Both the position numbers and the translations under genes were made by a program. From JANNAT01 sp031384605 (GTDB lineage: Bacteria; Pseudomonadota; Alphaproteobacteria; Rhodobacterales; Rhodobacteraceae): a stretch of 64,000 nucleotides of DNA. This document shows, piece by piece, positions 6,592 to 15,557 of this stretch (positions within the stretch are counted from its first letter, which is position 1; each line of letters begins with the position of its first letter). The stretch is taken from positions 14,444 to 78,443 of the forward strand of contig JANNAT010000142.1 in assembly GCA_031384605.1 (NCBI GenBank), written 5' to 3'. A model generated the notes under the pieces. That model had not been told where the DNA came from. It worked only from the letters and a program-made list of their open reading frames with translations, and did not search any database.

Positions 6592-8040
6592 CTAATTTGC
6601 GCCGCGCGCGACGGCGGCCAGATCAATAACCTCTGCGTCAGGCGCGATGACGACTGGTTTTGGCGGCGGGTTAACCAAAAGGGGCAAAAGTTCAGATCCA
6701 GTGGCGCTTGGCCCGGTTGTCTCGGCGGGTTCACGCCATGACAGCGTGTCAAACCCGGCGCAGTTTTCGCAGATTGGGGCCCAGGTGGAATGGATGGCCT
6801 GACATTTATCACAACACCATTGCGGGCCGCGCGGGGCCGTCAGCGCCCGCGCCAGCCAGCCCCGCACCACGGATTCGTCACTGCCTTCGCCACGCTCTAT
6901 CGCCGCCATGATGGCAAGACTGCGCTGGGTTGGGTGACGGGTGATCAGATCAGCCAGGGCACGGCGCGCCTGCGGGAAATCTTCCGCCGAGATATTCAGT
7001 TCCGCCAAAAGCATCAGGGTTTCATCATTATTGGGTTGCGCTTGGGTCAAAACCTTGAACCGTTTCAACCGCGCGGTGGGAGTCTCATCAGGCTCTATCA
7101 TGGCAAAAGCGGCGGCAAGATCGGGGTGCGGGCGCACGTCCCATGCCTTTTTCAAGACGCGGGTGGCAGCTTTCTTATCGCCTTTGTCGATCAGGCTGCG
7201 CGCGGCCATCGCGGCAGCAGGGATCAGATCGGGTGACAAACGGTTTGCCTCAATCGCGGCCTCACGCGCGTCGATGCTGGCGCTGTCATCCATCACCATG
7301 CGCGCCTCTTGCAAGGCCAACACGGCATCGCGGCGGCGGTAAACCTCTTTGGGCAGCGCGCCCGCCTTCATCTTCGCGCCTAAAGTGGCGCGCGCGCCTT
7401 TCCAATCAGCGGATTCAGACTGAAGTTTCAGCAAAATATCCTGCGTTTCGGAATGTTTTGGCTTCAGTGCAAAAGCCTTTTCTGCCAGCTTCAGAGCCAT
7501 ATCCGTGTCACCTTCTGCCAGTTTTTGACGCAAAAGCCCCCGCACCCCAACAAAGCGCGTGGTGTCATCGGCAAGCAGCGCTTTATAGGCGTCCGTCGCG
7601 CGCTTACCGTCACCTGCGGCTTCGGCGGCTTGGGCGATCAGCAGGGTGGTCAGGGCTGGTTTGGCCAAATATTTCTCGGCCCGCTGCGCCCGCATCAACG
7701 CAAGCCGCCCATCCCCAGAGGCCAAAGCAAGCAGGCCGTCATTCAACGCCTGATAGCCTTTGCGTTCACGGTTGCGATCAAAATAGCGCGAGATCGCCGT
7801 TTCGTCACCATTCAGAAACCGGATCACCGCCACAACCAAGCCGACCAGTTTCATCACAGTCCACAACAAAACCACCAAAACCAGCAAGACAATTGCCGTT
7901 TGCAGCGGCCCCAGGGTAAATTCCCAACCGGCAGCGGCGATGCGAATGCCCTCATCGCTGTGCAGCAAGATATCCGCGCCAAACGTGATGCCCGCAATTG
8001 CGGCGATGAACAACAGAACCTTGACCAATGACCAGATCAT
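6592..8040 (-). CDS. hemY: HemY-type TPR membrane protein with C-terminal zinc ribbon
   Basis: 482 residues. Two N-terminal membrane segments (about residues 2-20 and 40-65) are followed by a long alanine-rich helical TPR region, the architecture of the HemY family linked to haem biosynthesis in proteobacteria. The name does not imply protoporphyrinogen oxidase activity. A C-terminal CxxC...CxxC cluster (CCDKC ... CENC) predicts a zinc ribbon. The start is the ATG at 8040, behind GGGGGC. A longer upstream frame is not protein-like. It is the last gene of a leftward hemD-mic60-hemY run, 8 bases after mic60. Confidence 0.88.
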   Translation of the reverse strand: MIWSLVKVLLFIAAIAGITFGADILLHSDEGIRIAAAGWEFTLGPLQTAIVLLVLVVLLWTVMKLVGLVVAVIRFLNGDETAISRYFDRNRERKGYQALNDGLLALASGDGRLALMRAQRAEKYLAKPALTTLLIAQAAEAAGDGKRATDAYKALLADDTTRFVGVRGLLRQKLAEGDTDMALKLAEKAFALKPKHSETQDILLKLQSESADWKGARATLGAKMKAGALPKEVYRRRDAVLALQEARMVMDDSASIDAREAAIEANRLSPDLIPAAAMAARSLIDKGDKKAATRVLKKAWDVRPHPDLAAAFAMIEPDETPTARLKRFKVLTQAQPNNDETLMLLAELNISAEDFPQARRALADLITRHPTQRSLAIMAAIERGEGSDESVVRGWLARALTAPRGPQWCCDKCQAIHSTWAPICENCAGFDTLSWREPAETTGPSATGSELLPLLVNPPPKPVVIAPDAEVIDLAAVARGAN

Positions 8041-8048
8041 GTTGCCCC

Positions 8049-9146
8049 CTATTCGCCGAATGTTGCGGCAAGGGCCGCGATTGCGTGTTCTGCGGCAAGC
8101 CGTGTTTCCGCCATTTCCTGCCACGGTGCAAGGGCCGCCACCGCCTCTGGTGGCAGGGCCTGCAACTCTGTCAGTGCTGTGGCCAAGTCGCCGGTGCTCA
8201 CGGCCACCTCGGCGCGCGATAAAACTGCGTCAGGATCGCTGCCTTCGCGGGGTTCCAGAGATCGCGCGCCGGTTTGACTGCGCAAAAAGCTTGCCGCCCG
8301 CTCTGACCAGCTTTCCCCCATATTGGCCCGCAACGCCGCGTCCAATGCCAGCCGGGCCGCAGGCGGAAATGCTGTTTCAAGGTCGGACAATGTGGGCAGG
8401 CCACCATCGGCATGATCCATCAAAACTGCGGGAACAGAGCCTGTTTGCGTCGCCAATTCGGCCAAAGTGGGCGCATAACCGGCCCCCGTATCGAAAGCCG
8501 TCCGAAGTTGCCCAAGGGCGGCCAGCCGACGCACGGACTTTGCCAATTCATCGGCGTTCTTTGTCGTTTCCGCAGCAATTGTCTGGACTTCTTTCAACTG
8601 CGCTTCGGTTTCCGCTGCCGCCCCTTGGGTGTTTTGTGCCGCGACGGCCTGACGCAAGCCCTGCATGTCTGCTTGCAGCGCCGCGACGGCGGCGGCTGTG
8701 GCACCTGACCCATCCGCCGGCAGTTTTTCAATCGCCAACAGCCGGGATTCAAGCGCCGAAATTCGATCTTCAAGCGGCATTGGATCAAAGCCTTGCTTGC
8801 CTTCCAATACCGTCAAACGGTCTAAAACAACAGGATCCGTCGCGGTTGTTTTTGGCGCAATGGCCATTTGATCGCTCAAAGCGTTAATTTGCACGGCTTG
8901 CGCCGCGACTTGGGTTGAAAGCGTCTTGGTCGCCGCCGAAGGCCAGCCATTTGGCACAACTTGCGCCAATGCAAACCCTGCAATTGCAGCGACAATCCCG
9001 CCAAAAACCGCACCACCAAAAGCGTTGCTTTTGGGTTTTGGGCGGGCGGGCAAAATTTCGGGTGCGGGTTCGGGTGCTTTGGCTTCAATCACCTCGGCAT
9101 TGATTGGCTCATCGGTCGGTTCTTTGGCGTCTGTTTGCATCATCAT
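8049..9146 (-). CDS. Alphaproteobacterial mitofilin/Mic60-like inner-membrane protein
   Basis: About 365 residues: a short acidic/proline-rich cytoplasmic N-terminus, one membrane helix near residues 43-65 (GGAVFGGIVAAIAGFALAQV), a long region with coiled-coil character, and a conserved C-terminal helical domain ending in A-ALAATFGE. This layout, and the position between hemD and hemY, match the bacterial Mic60 homologues described in alphaproteobacteria, where they shape intracytoplasmic membranes. Three consecutive ATG codons (9146, 9143, 9140) follow AAAAGG, so the exact start is uncertain by two residues. Confidence 0.82.
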   Translation of the reverse strand: MMMQTDAKEPTDEPINAEVIEAKAPEPAPEILPARPKPKSNAFGGAVFGGIVAAIAGFALAQVVPNGWPSAATKTLSTQVAAQAVQINALSDQMAIAPKTTATDPVVLDRLTVLEGKQGFDPMPLEDRISALESRLLAIEKLPADGSGATAAAVAALQADMQGLRQAVAAQNTQGAAAETEAQLKEVQTIAAETTKNADELAKSVRRLAALGQLRTAFDTGAGYAPTLAELATQTGSVPAVLMDHADGGLPTLSDLETAFPPAARLALDAALRANMGESWSERAASFLRSQTGARSLEPREGSDPDAVLSRAEVAVSTGDLATALTELQALPPEAVAALAPWQEMAETRLAAEHAIAALAATFGE

Positions 9147-9215
9147 CGGCCTTTTCAAATGCCAAGCCGTCAGGCCTGCGTCAGCCCTCAGACTAAAGCG
9201 TTGCAGAGCAATGTT

Positions 9216-9935
9216 TCAAGGCGCAGCAAGCGACGACACCAGTCCCCGCACCGCCAAAATCATCGCGTTGCTGTCGGGGTGGTGGGCCGTTCCAAGGCCA
9301 GCAAGCGTTTTTGGATCAAAGGCCGCGGCAATTGCCGGGCTAAGGGCGGCAACCCAAAGGGGGGCCGTTGCCGAAATCCGGGTGATTTCTGCCTGAACAA
9401 GTCCTGCCGACCGCGCGGAAAAAACCGGCAGGATCACGGGTTGATTGCCTTGCAACAAGTCAATCGCGCCGGGGTTCAGAGGTGCGCCTTTCTGCTGATA
9501 TACTATCAGCGAAACAGTCTCTATTCGCGCCGAAAGCAGATTTTTCGCGATGTCCGCGCTGCTGTCGCGACCGCGTAAGAAAAGCAGCCGTCCAGTTGGT
9601 TGATCGGCTTTGATCATCGCCAACAGATCTGCCGCATCGCCTTGGGCTGACAAGGCTTGAAAGCCCAAGACAGTGGCTGCGGCGGCCGTTCGATTGCCAA
9701 CACAATATGCCAGAGCTGGCAGTTTTGCCCCTGTGGCGGAAATCCGCTTTGCCGCCTCGACAGCCGCCACCGATACCAAAATGACAGCGCTGAAATTATC
9801 GGGTGGAATCGGCGGGTTCAGGTAGTCCGGCACCATAAGCGGCGAGATGATGATGGGAACATCAGGCAATGCCTGCTGAAGTTCGCTGGCAAAGCGTAAG
9901 CTTTGCGCCGCTGGTCGCGTCAGCAAGATCGTCAT
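9216..9935 (-). CDS. hemD: Uroporphyrinogen-III synthase
   Basis: 239 residues from the ATG at 9935. The N-terminus MTILLTRPAAQSLRFASEL is typical of HemD, which cyclises hydroxymethylbilane to uroporphyrinogen III in the cytoplasm. HemD families are weakly conserved, so part of the call rests on context: divergence from tsaD and the following mic60-hemY. An upstream ATG at 9956 is possible, but neither start has a strong ribosome site. The 66 bases to tsaD must hold both promoters. Confidence 0.85.
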   Translation of the reverse strand: MTILLTRPAAQSLRFASELQQALPDVPIIISPLMVPDYLNPPIPPDNFSAVILVSVAAVEAAKRISATGAKLPALAYCVGNRTAAAATVLGFQALSAQGDAADLLAMIKADQPTGRLLFLRGRDSSADIAKNLLSARIETVSLIVYQQKGAPLNPGAIDLLQGNQPVILPVFSARSAGLVQAEITRISATAPLWVAALSPAIAAAFDPKTLAGLGTAHHPDSNAMILAVRGLVSSLAAP

Positions 9936-10001
9936 ATCGCGGGATTGTTTGACCATGCCCTTGGTGTTACCTGCAGTTTAACCTTCAATCAACGGCAGAC
10001 C

Positions 10002-11099
10002 ATGGCAGATACGCTGACCTTTCTTGGCATTGAGTCAAGCTGTGATGATACCGCTGCGGCAGTGATCAGGCATTCCGTTGGGCAGGATCCGACGATTTTA
10101 TCGTCGATTGTCGACGGGCAGACAGATCTGCATGCCGCGTTTGGCGGCGTTGTGCCGGAAATCGCGGCGCGCGCGCATGTGGAACGGTTGGATCATTGTG
10201 TTGAGCGGGCTTTGACACAGGCGCGGGTTTCGCTGTCCGATCTGGATGGCATTGCGGTAACGGCGGGGCCGGGGCTGATCGGCGGGGTTTTGTCCGGGGT
10301 TATGCTGGCAAAAGGGCTGGCCACGGGTTTGGGAATCCCTTTGGTTGGGGTGAACCATCTGGCGGGGCATGCCCTGACGCCGCGCCTGACAGACGCGGTG
10401 GCGTTTCCGTATCTGATGCTGTTGGTATCGGGTGGGCATTGCCAGTTTTTGATCGCGCAAGGCCCGCAGACGTTTCGCAGGTTGGGCGGCACGATTGATG
10501 ATGCGCCCGGCGAGGCGTTTGACAAGACGGCCAAACTGTTGGGGCTGCCGCAGCCGGGCGGGCCTGCCGTGCAGGCCGAGGCCGCGTTTGGCGATGCGAA
10601 AAGATTTGTATTTCCAAGGCCGCTGCTGGATCGCCCCGGCTGCGATATGTCTTTTTCAGGGTTGAAGACCGCGTTGTTGCGCGCGCGCGATGCGATCATT
10701 GCTGAAAAATCCGGCCTGACTGTGCAGGATCGCCGCGATCTATGCGCCGGTTTTCAACGGGCTGTGGCCGAGGTGCTGGCCGAAAAAACCCGACGGGCTA
10801 TTGCGATCTATCTGGAGGAAAACCCAAAGGTTGCCGCGTTCGCGGTGGCGGGCGGGGTGGCCGCGAATACTGAGGTTCGGGCGGTGTTAGAAACTGTTTG
10901 TGCAGACGCTGGCGTTCAGTTTTTTGCCCCGCCGTTACAATTATGCACAGACAACGCGGCGATGATTGGCTGGGCCGGGATTGAACGGTTTCGGGCAGGC
11001 GGGCGCGATGACATGACATTGGCTGCGCGCCCGCGTTGGCCATTGGACCCAACCGCAGCCCCGATGATCGGGTCTGGCAAGAAGGGGGCAAAAGCATGA
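10002..11099 (+). CDS. tsaD: tRNA N6-adenosine threonylcarbamoyltransferase
   Basis: 365 residues. TsaD transfers the threonylcarbamoyl group to A37 of ANN-reading tRNAs, working with TsaB, TsaE and TsaC. The metal ligands H119 and H123 are visible in NHLAGH, with the glycine-rich TAGPGLIGG before them and DDAPGEAFDKTAKLLGL after. The start at 10002 is fixed by the conserved N-terminus LGIESSCDDTAAA. The gene ends ATGA, overlapping gpsA. A partner gene, tsaE, is at 21084. Confidence 0.97.
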   Translation: MADTLTFLGIESSCDDTAAAVIRHSVGQDPTILSSIVDGQTDLHAAFGGVVPEIAARAHVERLDHCVERALTQARVSLSDLDGIAVTAGPGLIGGVLSGVMLAKGLATGLGIPLVGVNHLAGHALTPRLTDAVAFPYLMLLVSGGHCQFLIAQGPQTFRRLGGTIDDAPGEAFDKTAKLLGLPQPGGPAVQAEAAFGDAKRFVFPRPLLDRPGCDMSFSGLKTALLRARDAIIAEKSGLTVQDRRDLCAGFQRAVAEVLAEKTRRAIAIYLEENPKVAAFAVAGGVAANTEVRAVLETVCADAGVQFFAPPLQLCTDNAAMIGWAGIERFRAGGRDDMTLAARPRWPLDPTAAPMIGSGKKGAKA

Positions 11100-12055
11100 T
11101 CGGCGTATTGGGTGCGGGGGCATTTGGCACGGCGCTGGCAGTGGTGCATGGGCTTTACGACCGGCCAGCGGTGCTTTGGGGCCGGGATGCTGCCGCAATG
11201 TATCAGACGGCGCGCACCCGGTTGACCAACCGATTGCCGGGTGTCGACATTCCTTTGGCCGTGAGCGTTACCGCTGATCTGGACGCGCTGCACGATTGCG
11301 ACGTTCTGGTTTTGGCGATGCCGATGCAAGCCTTGCGCGGGTTTGTGGCCGAACACGCCGCATTTCTGAATGGTCGGGTGTTGGTGGCCTGCTGCAAGGG
11401 CGTTGATCTGAAAACCTTGCAGGGGCCGACGGCCATTATCCGTGCCGCCTGCCCTGATGCGGTGCCGATGATTTTGACCGGGCCTAGCTTTGCCGCCGAT
11501 ATTGCGCGCAGGCTGTCAACGGCCTTAACGCTGGCCTGTGCCGATGATGCGGCGGCGGTGGTTGCCCAAAAATCCTTGTCCGTCCCATCGCTGCGGCTTT
11601 ACCGCAACACCGATGTTATCGGGGCCGAATTGGGTGGGGCGTTGAAGAACGTAATTGCCATCGCGTGCGGGGCCTGCATTGGGATCGGTATGGGCGAAAG
11701 CGCCCGCGCCGCCCTGATGACGCGCGGATTTGCTGAAATGCAGCGGTTTGCGGTTCGGTTGGGGGCGCGGACGGAAACGCTGATGGGGCTGTCGGGGTTT
11801 GGCGATCTGGTGCTGACCTGCACGTCAGAACAGTCGCGAAACTATCGGTTCGGTTTGTCCCTAGGGCGCGACGATGATTTTGACAAGGCCATCACGGTTG
11901 AAGGTGTCGCCACGGCGAAGGCAGTGGCTCAACTGGCAAAATCACTTGGCGTAGAGATGCCCATAACAACGGTGCTGGTGGAATTGTTTGATGGAACCTC
12001 TAGCGTTGCCGAAGCTATTCAAAATCTTTTGTCCCGACCCTTAAAACAGGAATAG
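11096..12055 (+). CDS. gpsA: Glycerol-3-phosphate dehydrogenase [NAD(P)+]
   Basis: 319 residues, full length. It reduces dihydroxyacetone phosphate to sn-glycerol 3-phosphate for phospholipid synthesis. The N-terminal nucleotide-binding loop GVLGAGAFGTALA is intact, as are the ACKG-type motif (CCKGVD), the TGPSFA segment and the catalytic-lysine region GALKNVIAIACG. The start ATG overlaps the tsaD stop by 4 bases, so the two are coupled. Confidence 0.96.
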   Translation: MIGVLGAGAFGTALAVVHGLYDRPAVLWGRDAAAMYQTARTRLTNRLPGVDIPLAVSVTADLDALHDCDVLVLAMPMQALRGFVAEHAAFLNGRVLVACCKGVDLKTLQGPTAIIRAACPDAVPMILTGPSFAADIARRLSTALTLACADDAAAVVAQKSLSVPSLRLYRNTDVIGAELGGALKNVIAIACGACIGIGMGESARAALMTRGFAEMQRFAVRLGARTETLMGLSGFGDLVLTCTSEQSRNYRFGLSLGRDDDFDKAITVEGVATAKAVAQLAKSLGVEMPITTVLVELFDGTSSVAEAIQNLLSRPLKQE

Positions 12056-12058
12056 AAC

Positions 12059-12331
12059 ATGCGTTTTGCTTTGATTTGTATTGATAAACTGGCCGCTCTT
12101 CAAATTAGGCTGGATAATCGCGCCGCGCACCTGGCGCATATTCAGGCCACGGGTGTGGTTGAATCGGCGGGGCCGTTTCTGGATGGCGACGGGCAGATGA
12201 CCGGCAGTTTGATCGTTTTGTCGGTGGAAAGTCTTGATGCTGCCAAGGATTGGTCTGCTGCCGATCCCTATGCGCGGGCAGGATTGTTTGCATCTGTTGA
12301 TATCCGCGAATGGAAGAAAGTCGTCGGATGA
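12059..12331 (+). CDS. YciI-like protein
   Basis: 90 residues with the YciI fold signature: FALICIDK at the start, an R-xx-H-L-xH-I segment, SAGPFLDGDGQMTGSLIVL, and a C-terminal DPYARAGLF. YciI-like proteins are small dimeric ferredoxin-fold proteins of mostly unknown reaction. It starts 3 bases after gpsA and overlaps the next gene by 4 bases, so it belongs to the tsaD operon. Confidence 0.9.
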   Translation: MRFALICIDKLAALQIRLDNRAAHLAHIQATGVVESAGPFLDGDGQMTGSLIVLSVESLDAAKDWSAADPYARAGLFASVDIREWKKVVG

Positions 12332-12747
12332 AATACTGGCTGTTCAAATCCGAACCTGACACCTGGGGTTGGCCCGATCAGGCGGCCCGCGGTGCGGCGG
12401 GCGAGGAATGGCACGGCGTTCGCAACTATCAGGCCCGCAACAACATGCGCGCGATGCAACTGGGCGATCTGGGGTTTTTCTATCATTCCAACATCGGCAA
12501 AGCGGTGGTTGGCATCGTTGAGGTGTGCCGGTTGTCAGCGCCGGACAGCACCACCGATGATCCTCGCTGGGATTGTGTGATGATCAGAGCCGTCAGACCA
12601 TTTGCGCGCGCCGTCACTTTGGATGCCTGCAAAGTTCAACCCGGATTGGAAAACATGGTTCTTATCAACAATTCAAGATTGTCGGTGCAACCCGTGACTG
12701 CTGACGAATGGCAGATTGTTTGCGCGATGGGTGCCACGCAGGCGTGA
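12328..12747 (+). CDS. EVE domain-containing protein
   Basis: 139 residues, almost entirely one EVE domain: MKYWLFKSEPDTWGW at the start, W-x-GVRNYQARNNMR, GFFYHSN and a GIVEV strand. EVE domains are PUA-like and are known to bind modified bases in RNA or DNA. The ATG at 12328 overlaps the YciI stop (ATGA). Its place at the end of a tsaD-gpsA operon suggests a core, RNA-related role rather than defence. That is inference. Confidence 0.92.
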   Translation: MKYWLFKSEPDTWGWPDQAARGAAGEEWHGVRNYQARNNMRAMQLGDLGFFYHSNIGKAVVGIVEVCRLSAPDSTTDDPRWDCVMIRAVRPFARAVTLDACKVQPGLENMVLINNSRLSVQPVTADEWQIVCAMGATQA

Positions 12748-12810
12748 TTTTTCCTCGTTCCAACTGTTTTTCAACCCATACTGGTAAAAAACCATGAAAT
12801 GGAGGGACAA

Positions 12811-13206
12811 ATGGAAATTCTGAATGTTTTGGCTGCGGCTGTTGGTGCCTATGCGTTTTCGGCCGTTTGGTACATCGTGCTTTCAAAGCAATGGGTGGCC
12901 GCCACCGGGATGCCAATTGATCAAAATGGCAAACCGACAGGGAACGGCAGCCCAATGCCGTATGCGATCGGCCTAATTGCGATGATCTTTGTGGCGGGCA
13001 TGATGCGCCATATCTTTCAGATGGGCGCCATTGATACGCTTGGTAAAGGGATTGGCGCGGGTTTTGGGATAGGCGCGTTTATCATCACGCCTTGGATGGT
13101 GATGAACTATACGTTCGGGATGCGTAAACCAATGCTGATGCTGATTGATGGGGTGAATTCGGTTGTCGGCTGCACCATCATGGGTTTAATTCTACAGCTG
13201 TTTTGA
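12811..13206 (+). CDS. DUF1761 membrane protein
   Basis: 131 residues with four predicted membrane helices (about 3-22, 50-65, 77-98, 110-130) and the AVWY near the N-terminus and MNYTFGMRKP near the C-terminus typical of DUF1761. GGAGGGACAA precedes the ATG at 12811 and fixes the start over an upstream ATG. Function unknown. A strong hairpin follows 7 bases after the gene. Confidence 0.85.
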   Translation: MEILNVLAAAVGAYAFSAVWYIVLSKQWVAATGMPIDQNGKPTGNGSPMPYAIGLIAMIFVAGMMRHIFQMGAIDTLGKGIGAGFGIGAFIITPWMVMNYTFGMRKPMLMLIDGVNSVVGCTIMGLILQLF

Positions 13207-13212
13207 AAAAAT

Positions 13213-13242
13213 GGAGGGTCCTGCACCCCTACGGGACCCTCC
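13213..13242 (+). terminator. Strong hairpin after the DUF1761 gene
   Basis: GGAGGGTCC and GGACCCTCC form a perfect 9-bp stem with a 12-base loop. No T run follows, so it may be an RNA 3'-end stabiliser or part of a factor-dependent terminator rather than a classical intrinsic one. Confidence 0.5.
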
Positions 13243-13403
13243 ACTACCCCACGCGCTCCCCTAGCACCGCACGTGTTCTGAAAAGGTCCCAGACGTCCTG
13301 CCCTGTTCATTGGGTATAGCCCGAATCTGGCCCCCATAGCAAAGCCCAAGCGCCAACAGTTTGATGCAATAGTTTGTTCTTTTGGCAAGGGCCCGTAAAG
13401 CAT

Positions 13404-13432
13404 AACGCCCGACCTATTCAGGTGCGGGCGTT
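13404..13432. repeat. Intergenic hairpin
   Basis: AACGCCCG-ACCT and AGGT-G-CGGGCGTT pair with one bulged base around a 4-base loop. It stands in a 337-base gap between convergent genes. It could serve as a terminator in either direction, although no long T run follows. Confidence 0.5.
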
Positions 13433-13460
13433 TGCAACCTTTAGATCGGTCTTAAAGCAC

Positions 13461-13538
13461 TTTGCGTTTATCATGAATCCCAATTCAGCCCAAGAACTGG
13501 CTGACTTGGGATGTTGGTTGCGCCAGATAAAACGCAAA
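13461..13538. repeat. Long two-part intergenic hairpin with alternative pairing
   Basis: An inner stem of 14 positions (13477-13490 with 13499-13512, one mismatch, 8-base loop) sits inside an outer stem (13461-13472 with 13526-13538, one bulge). An alternative stem CCCAAG/CTTGGG uses part of the same bases. It begins 6 bases past the stop of the DUF2853 gene on its 3' side. It may be a terminator or 3' structure for that gene, a structured RNA, or a degenerate repeat element. Confidence 0.55.
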
Positions 13539-13543
13539 ATTCG

Positions 13544-13885
13544 TTAGTTATAGACGGCTTCTTTGCCGAAATGCTTGGTCAGCATGTAATAGACCACCGC
13601 GCGATGCTTGTTCCGCTCACCCCGGCCATAGGTGTCGATCACCGCATTGATAGCCTCCATCAGCTTGGGGCTGTCCGCCAGACCCAGCTTTTTCATCAGG
13701 AAGTTCTTTTTCACGGTTTCAAGTTCCGATTCGTCGGACCCGGCAACGGTGGAGGAATCCGCATTATAAATCGCCGGGCCGCAGCCGATTGTGACTTTGG
13801 TCAACAGCGCCATATCGGGGTTCATCTTGCACTTGGTCGTAAGATCGTCGGCGTATTTAGCGATAAGATCGTCGCGCTTGCTCAT
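13544..13885 (-). CDS. DUF2853 family protein
   Basis: 113 residues. The helical sequence MSKRDDLIAKYADDLTTKC and the C-terminal KHRAVVYYMLTKHFGKE match DUF2853, a small helical family of unknown function. Soluble, no signal peptide. AAAGGGAAATAACGA precedes the ATG. Expressed alone, with a large hairpin directly downstream. Confidence 0.85.
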   Translation of the reverse strand: MSKRDDLIAKYADDLTTKCKMNPDMALLTKVTIGCGPAIYNADSSTVAGSDESELETVKKNFLMKKLGLADSPKLMEAINAVIDTYGRGERNKHRAVVYYMLTKHFGKEAVYN

Positions 13886-14021
13886 TCGTTATTTCCCTTT
13901 TCCCTGTCGAAAACAAAACTTCATCAGTGGTTCTTTGGCTTGATTGTCGCCGAAGCTTAGGCGATTGCGCAAAGGCGTCAAAGGGAATTGTAACGCCGCA
14001 TTCCCCCTTGGGCCACAAATG

Positions 14022-14046
14022 CAAAAGGCCCGGAAGATCCGGGCCT
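14022..14046 (-). terminator. Intrinsic terminator downstream of ahcY
   Basis: On the minus strand AGGCCCGGA / TCCGGGCCT (9 bp, 3-base loop) is followed by TTTTGC. It lies about 120 bases past the ahcY stop. The stretch between, with its TTAGAGCGGGATGG start, resembles the intergenic repeats common in alphaproteobacteria, but only one copy is seen here. Confidence 0.7.
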
Positions 14047-14168
14047 CTGCGCCAAAATTGATACCCTTAGAGCGGGATGGATTTACATTGAATCAGAAAT
14101 CGCTGCCTCTCGCATGCGCTCGAACGCGTTTTCCGATATCAGATGTTTCCATGAAAACCCAACCCGCT

Positions 14169-15557
14169 TTAGTAGCGGTAATGTTCTGACTTGAACGGGC
14201 CTTCTACGGCAACGCCGATGTAATCGGCCTGATCCTTGCGCAGTTCGGTCAGCTTTACGCCAATTTTCTTCAAATGCAGACGGGCAACTTTTTCGTCCAG
14301 CGCCTTTGGCAGAATATAGACGCCGGGCTGATAGTCGTCGCCCTTGGTCCACAGTTCAATCTGCGCCAGAACCTGATTGGTGAACGATGCTGACATCACG
14401 AACGACGGGTGGCCAGTGGCATTGCCAAGGTTCAACAGGCGGCCTTCGGACAACAGGATAATACGATTGCCATTTGGCATTTCGATCATATCGACCTGAT
14501 CTTTGATGTTGGTCCACTTGTGGTTCTTCAGCGCCGCCACTTGGATTTCATTGTCGAAGTGGCCAATATTGCCAACAATCGCCATGTCTTTCATTTCGCG
14601 GATATGTTCCAGACGGATCACATCTTTATTTCCGGTGGTGGTGATGAAGATATCAGCGGCGGAAACCACGTCTTCCAGCAACACCACTTCAAACCCGTCC
14701 ATCGCGGCCTGAAGCGCGCAGATCGGATCGACTTCAGTCACCTTCACGCGGGCACCAGCCCCTTGCAAAGACGCAGCCGAGCCTTTGCCAACATCGCCAT
14801 AACCGCAAACCACAGCAACTTTGCCCGCCATCATCGTATCGGTTGCGCGGCGGATGCCGTCGACCAGCGATTCCTTGCAGCCGTATTTGTTGTCAAACTT
14901 CGATTTGGTGACAGAGTCGTTAACGTTGATCGCGGGGAAAGGCAGTTGGCCTTTTTTGTGCAGATCATAAAGCCGGTGCACGCCGGTCGTGGTTTCCTCG
15001 GACACGCCCTTGATCGCGGCGCGGGTCTTGGCAAACCAGCCGGGGCTTTGTGCGATACGTTTCTTGATCTGAATCTTGATCACTTCTTCTTCTTCTGACT
15101 GCGGCACGGCAAGAACGTCTTCGCCCGCCTCCATCCGTGCGCCCAGCAACACATAAAGTGTGGCGTCGCCGCCATCATCAAGGATCATGTTTGCGCCTTC
15201 GGGGAACATGAACGAGCGGTCAAGGTAATCCCAATGTTCGGTCAGGGTCTGACCCTTGACGGCGAAAACAGGGGTGCCGCTTGCGGCAATGGCCGCCGCC
15301 GCGTGATCTTGGGTTGAGAAGATATTGCACGACGCCCAGCGCACATCGGCACCAAGGGCGGTCAGCGTTTCGATCAACGCGGCGGTTTGAATCGTCATGT
15401 GCAGTGATCCGACAATCCGCGCGCCGGCAAGCGGTTTGCTGGTGCCAAATTCTTCACGACACGCCATCAGGCCGGGCATTTCGGTTTCCGCGATAACCAG
15501 TTCCTTGCGGCCAAATTCGGCCAGCGCGATGTCTTTTACGATGTAATCCTTCGGCAT
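14169..15557 (-). CDS. ahcY: Adenosylhomocysteinase
   Basis: 462 residues. It hydrolyses S-adenosylhomocysteine to adenosine and homocysteine, clearing the product of SAM-dependent methylation. NAD-binding GYGDVGKGSAASLQGAGA and the C-terminal KSEHYRY are both intact, so the gene is full length. AAGGAG before the ATG at 15557 fixes the start. Its place beside the hvrA-regA-senC-regB cluster is the arrangement known from Rhodobacter. The 100-base leader shows no clear SAH riboswitch. Confidence 0.97.
   Translation of the reverse strand: MPKDYIVKDIALAEFGRKELVIAETEMPGLMACREEFGTSKPLAGARIVGSLHMTIQTAALIETLTALGADVRWASCNIFSTQDHAAAAIAASGTPVFAVKGQTLTEHWDYLDRSFMFPEGANMILDDGGDATLYVLLGARMEAGEDVLAVPQSEEEEVIKIQIKKRIAQSPGWFAKTRAAIKGVSEETTTGVHRLYDLHKKGQLPFPAINVNDSVTKSKFDNKYGCKESLVDGIRRATDTMMAGKVAVVCGYGDVGKGSAASLQGAGARVKVTEVDPICALQAAMDGFEVVLLEDVVSAADIFITTTGNKDVIRLEHIREMKDMAIVGNIGHFDNEIQVAALKNHKWTNIKDQVDMIEMPNGNRIILLSEGRLLNLGNATGHPSFVMSASFTNQVLAQIELWTKGDDYQPGVYILPKALDEKVARLHLKKIGVKLTELRKDQADYIGVAVEGPFKSEHYRY

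Noticed and set aside
12328..12747. EVE protein as a reader for the cytosine methylation made at 2014
   Set aside because: It is embedded by 4-base overlaps in a core tsaD-gpsA-YciI operon about 9 kb away, with no link to the accessory region.
14083..14160. Short minus-strand open frame ending ISDSM downstream of ahcY
   Set aside because: No ribosome site, and the sequence resembles alphaproteobacterial intergenic repeats more than a gene. Only one copy is present, so it was not called as a repeat either.
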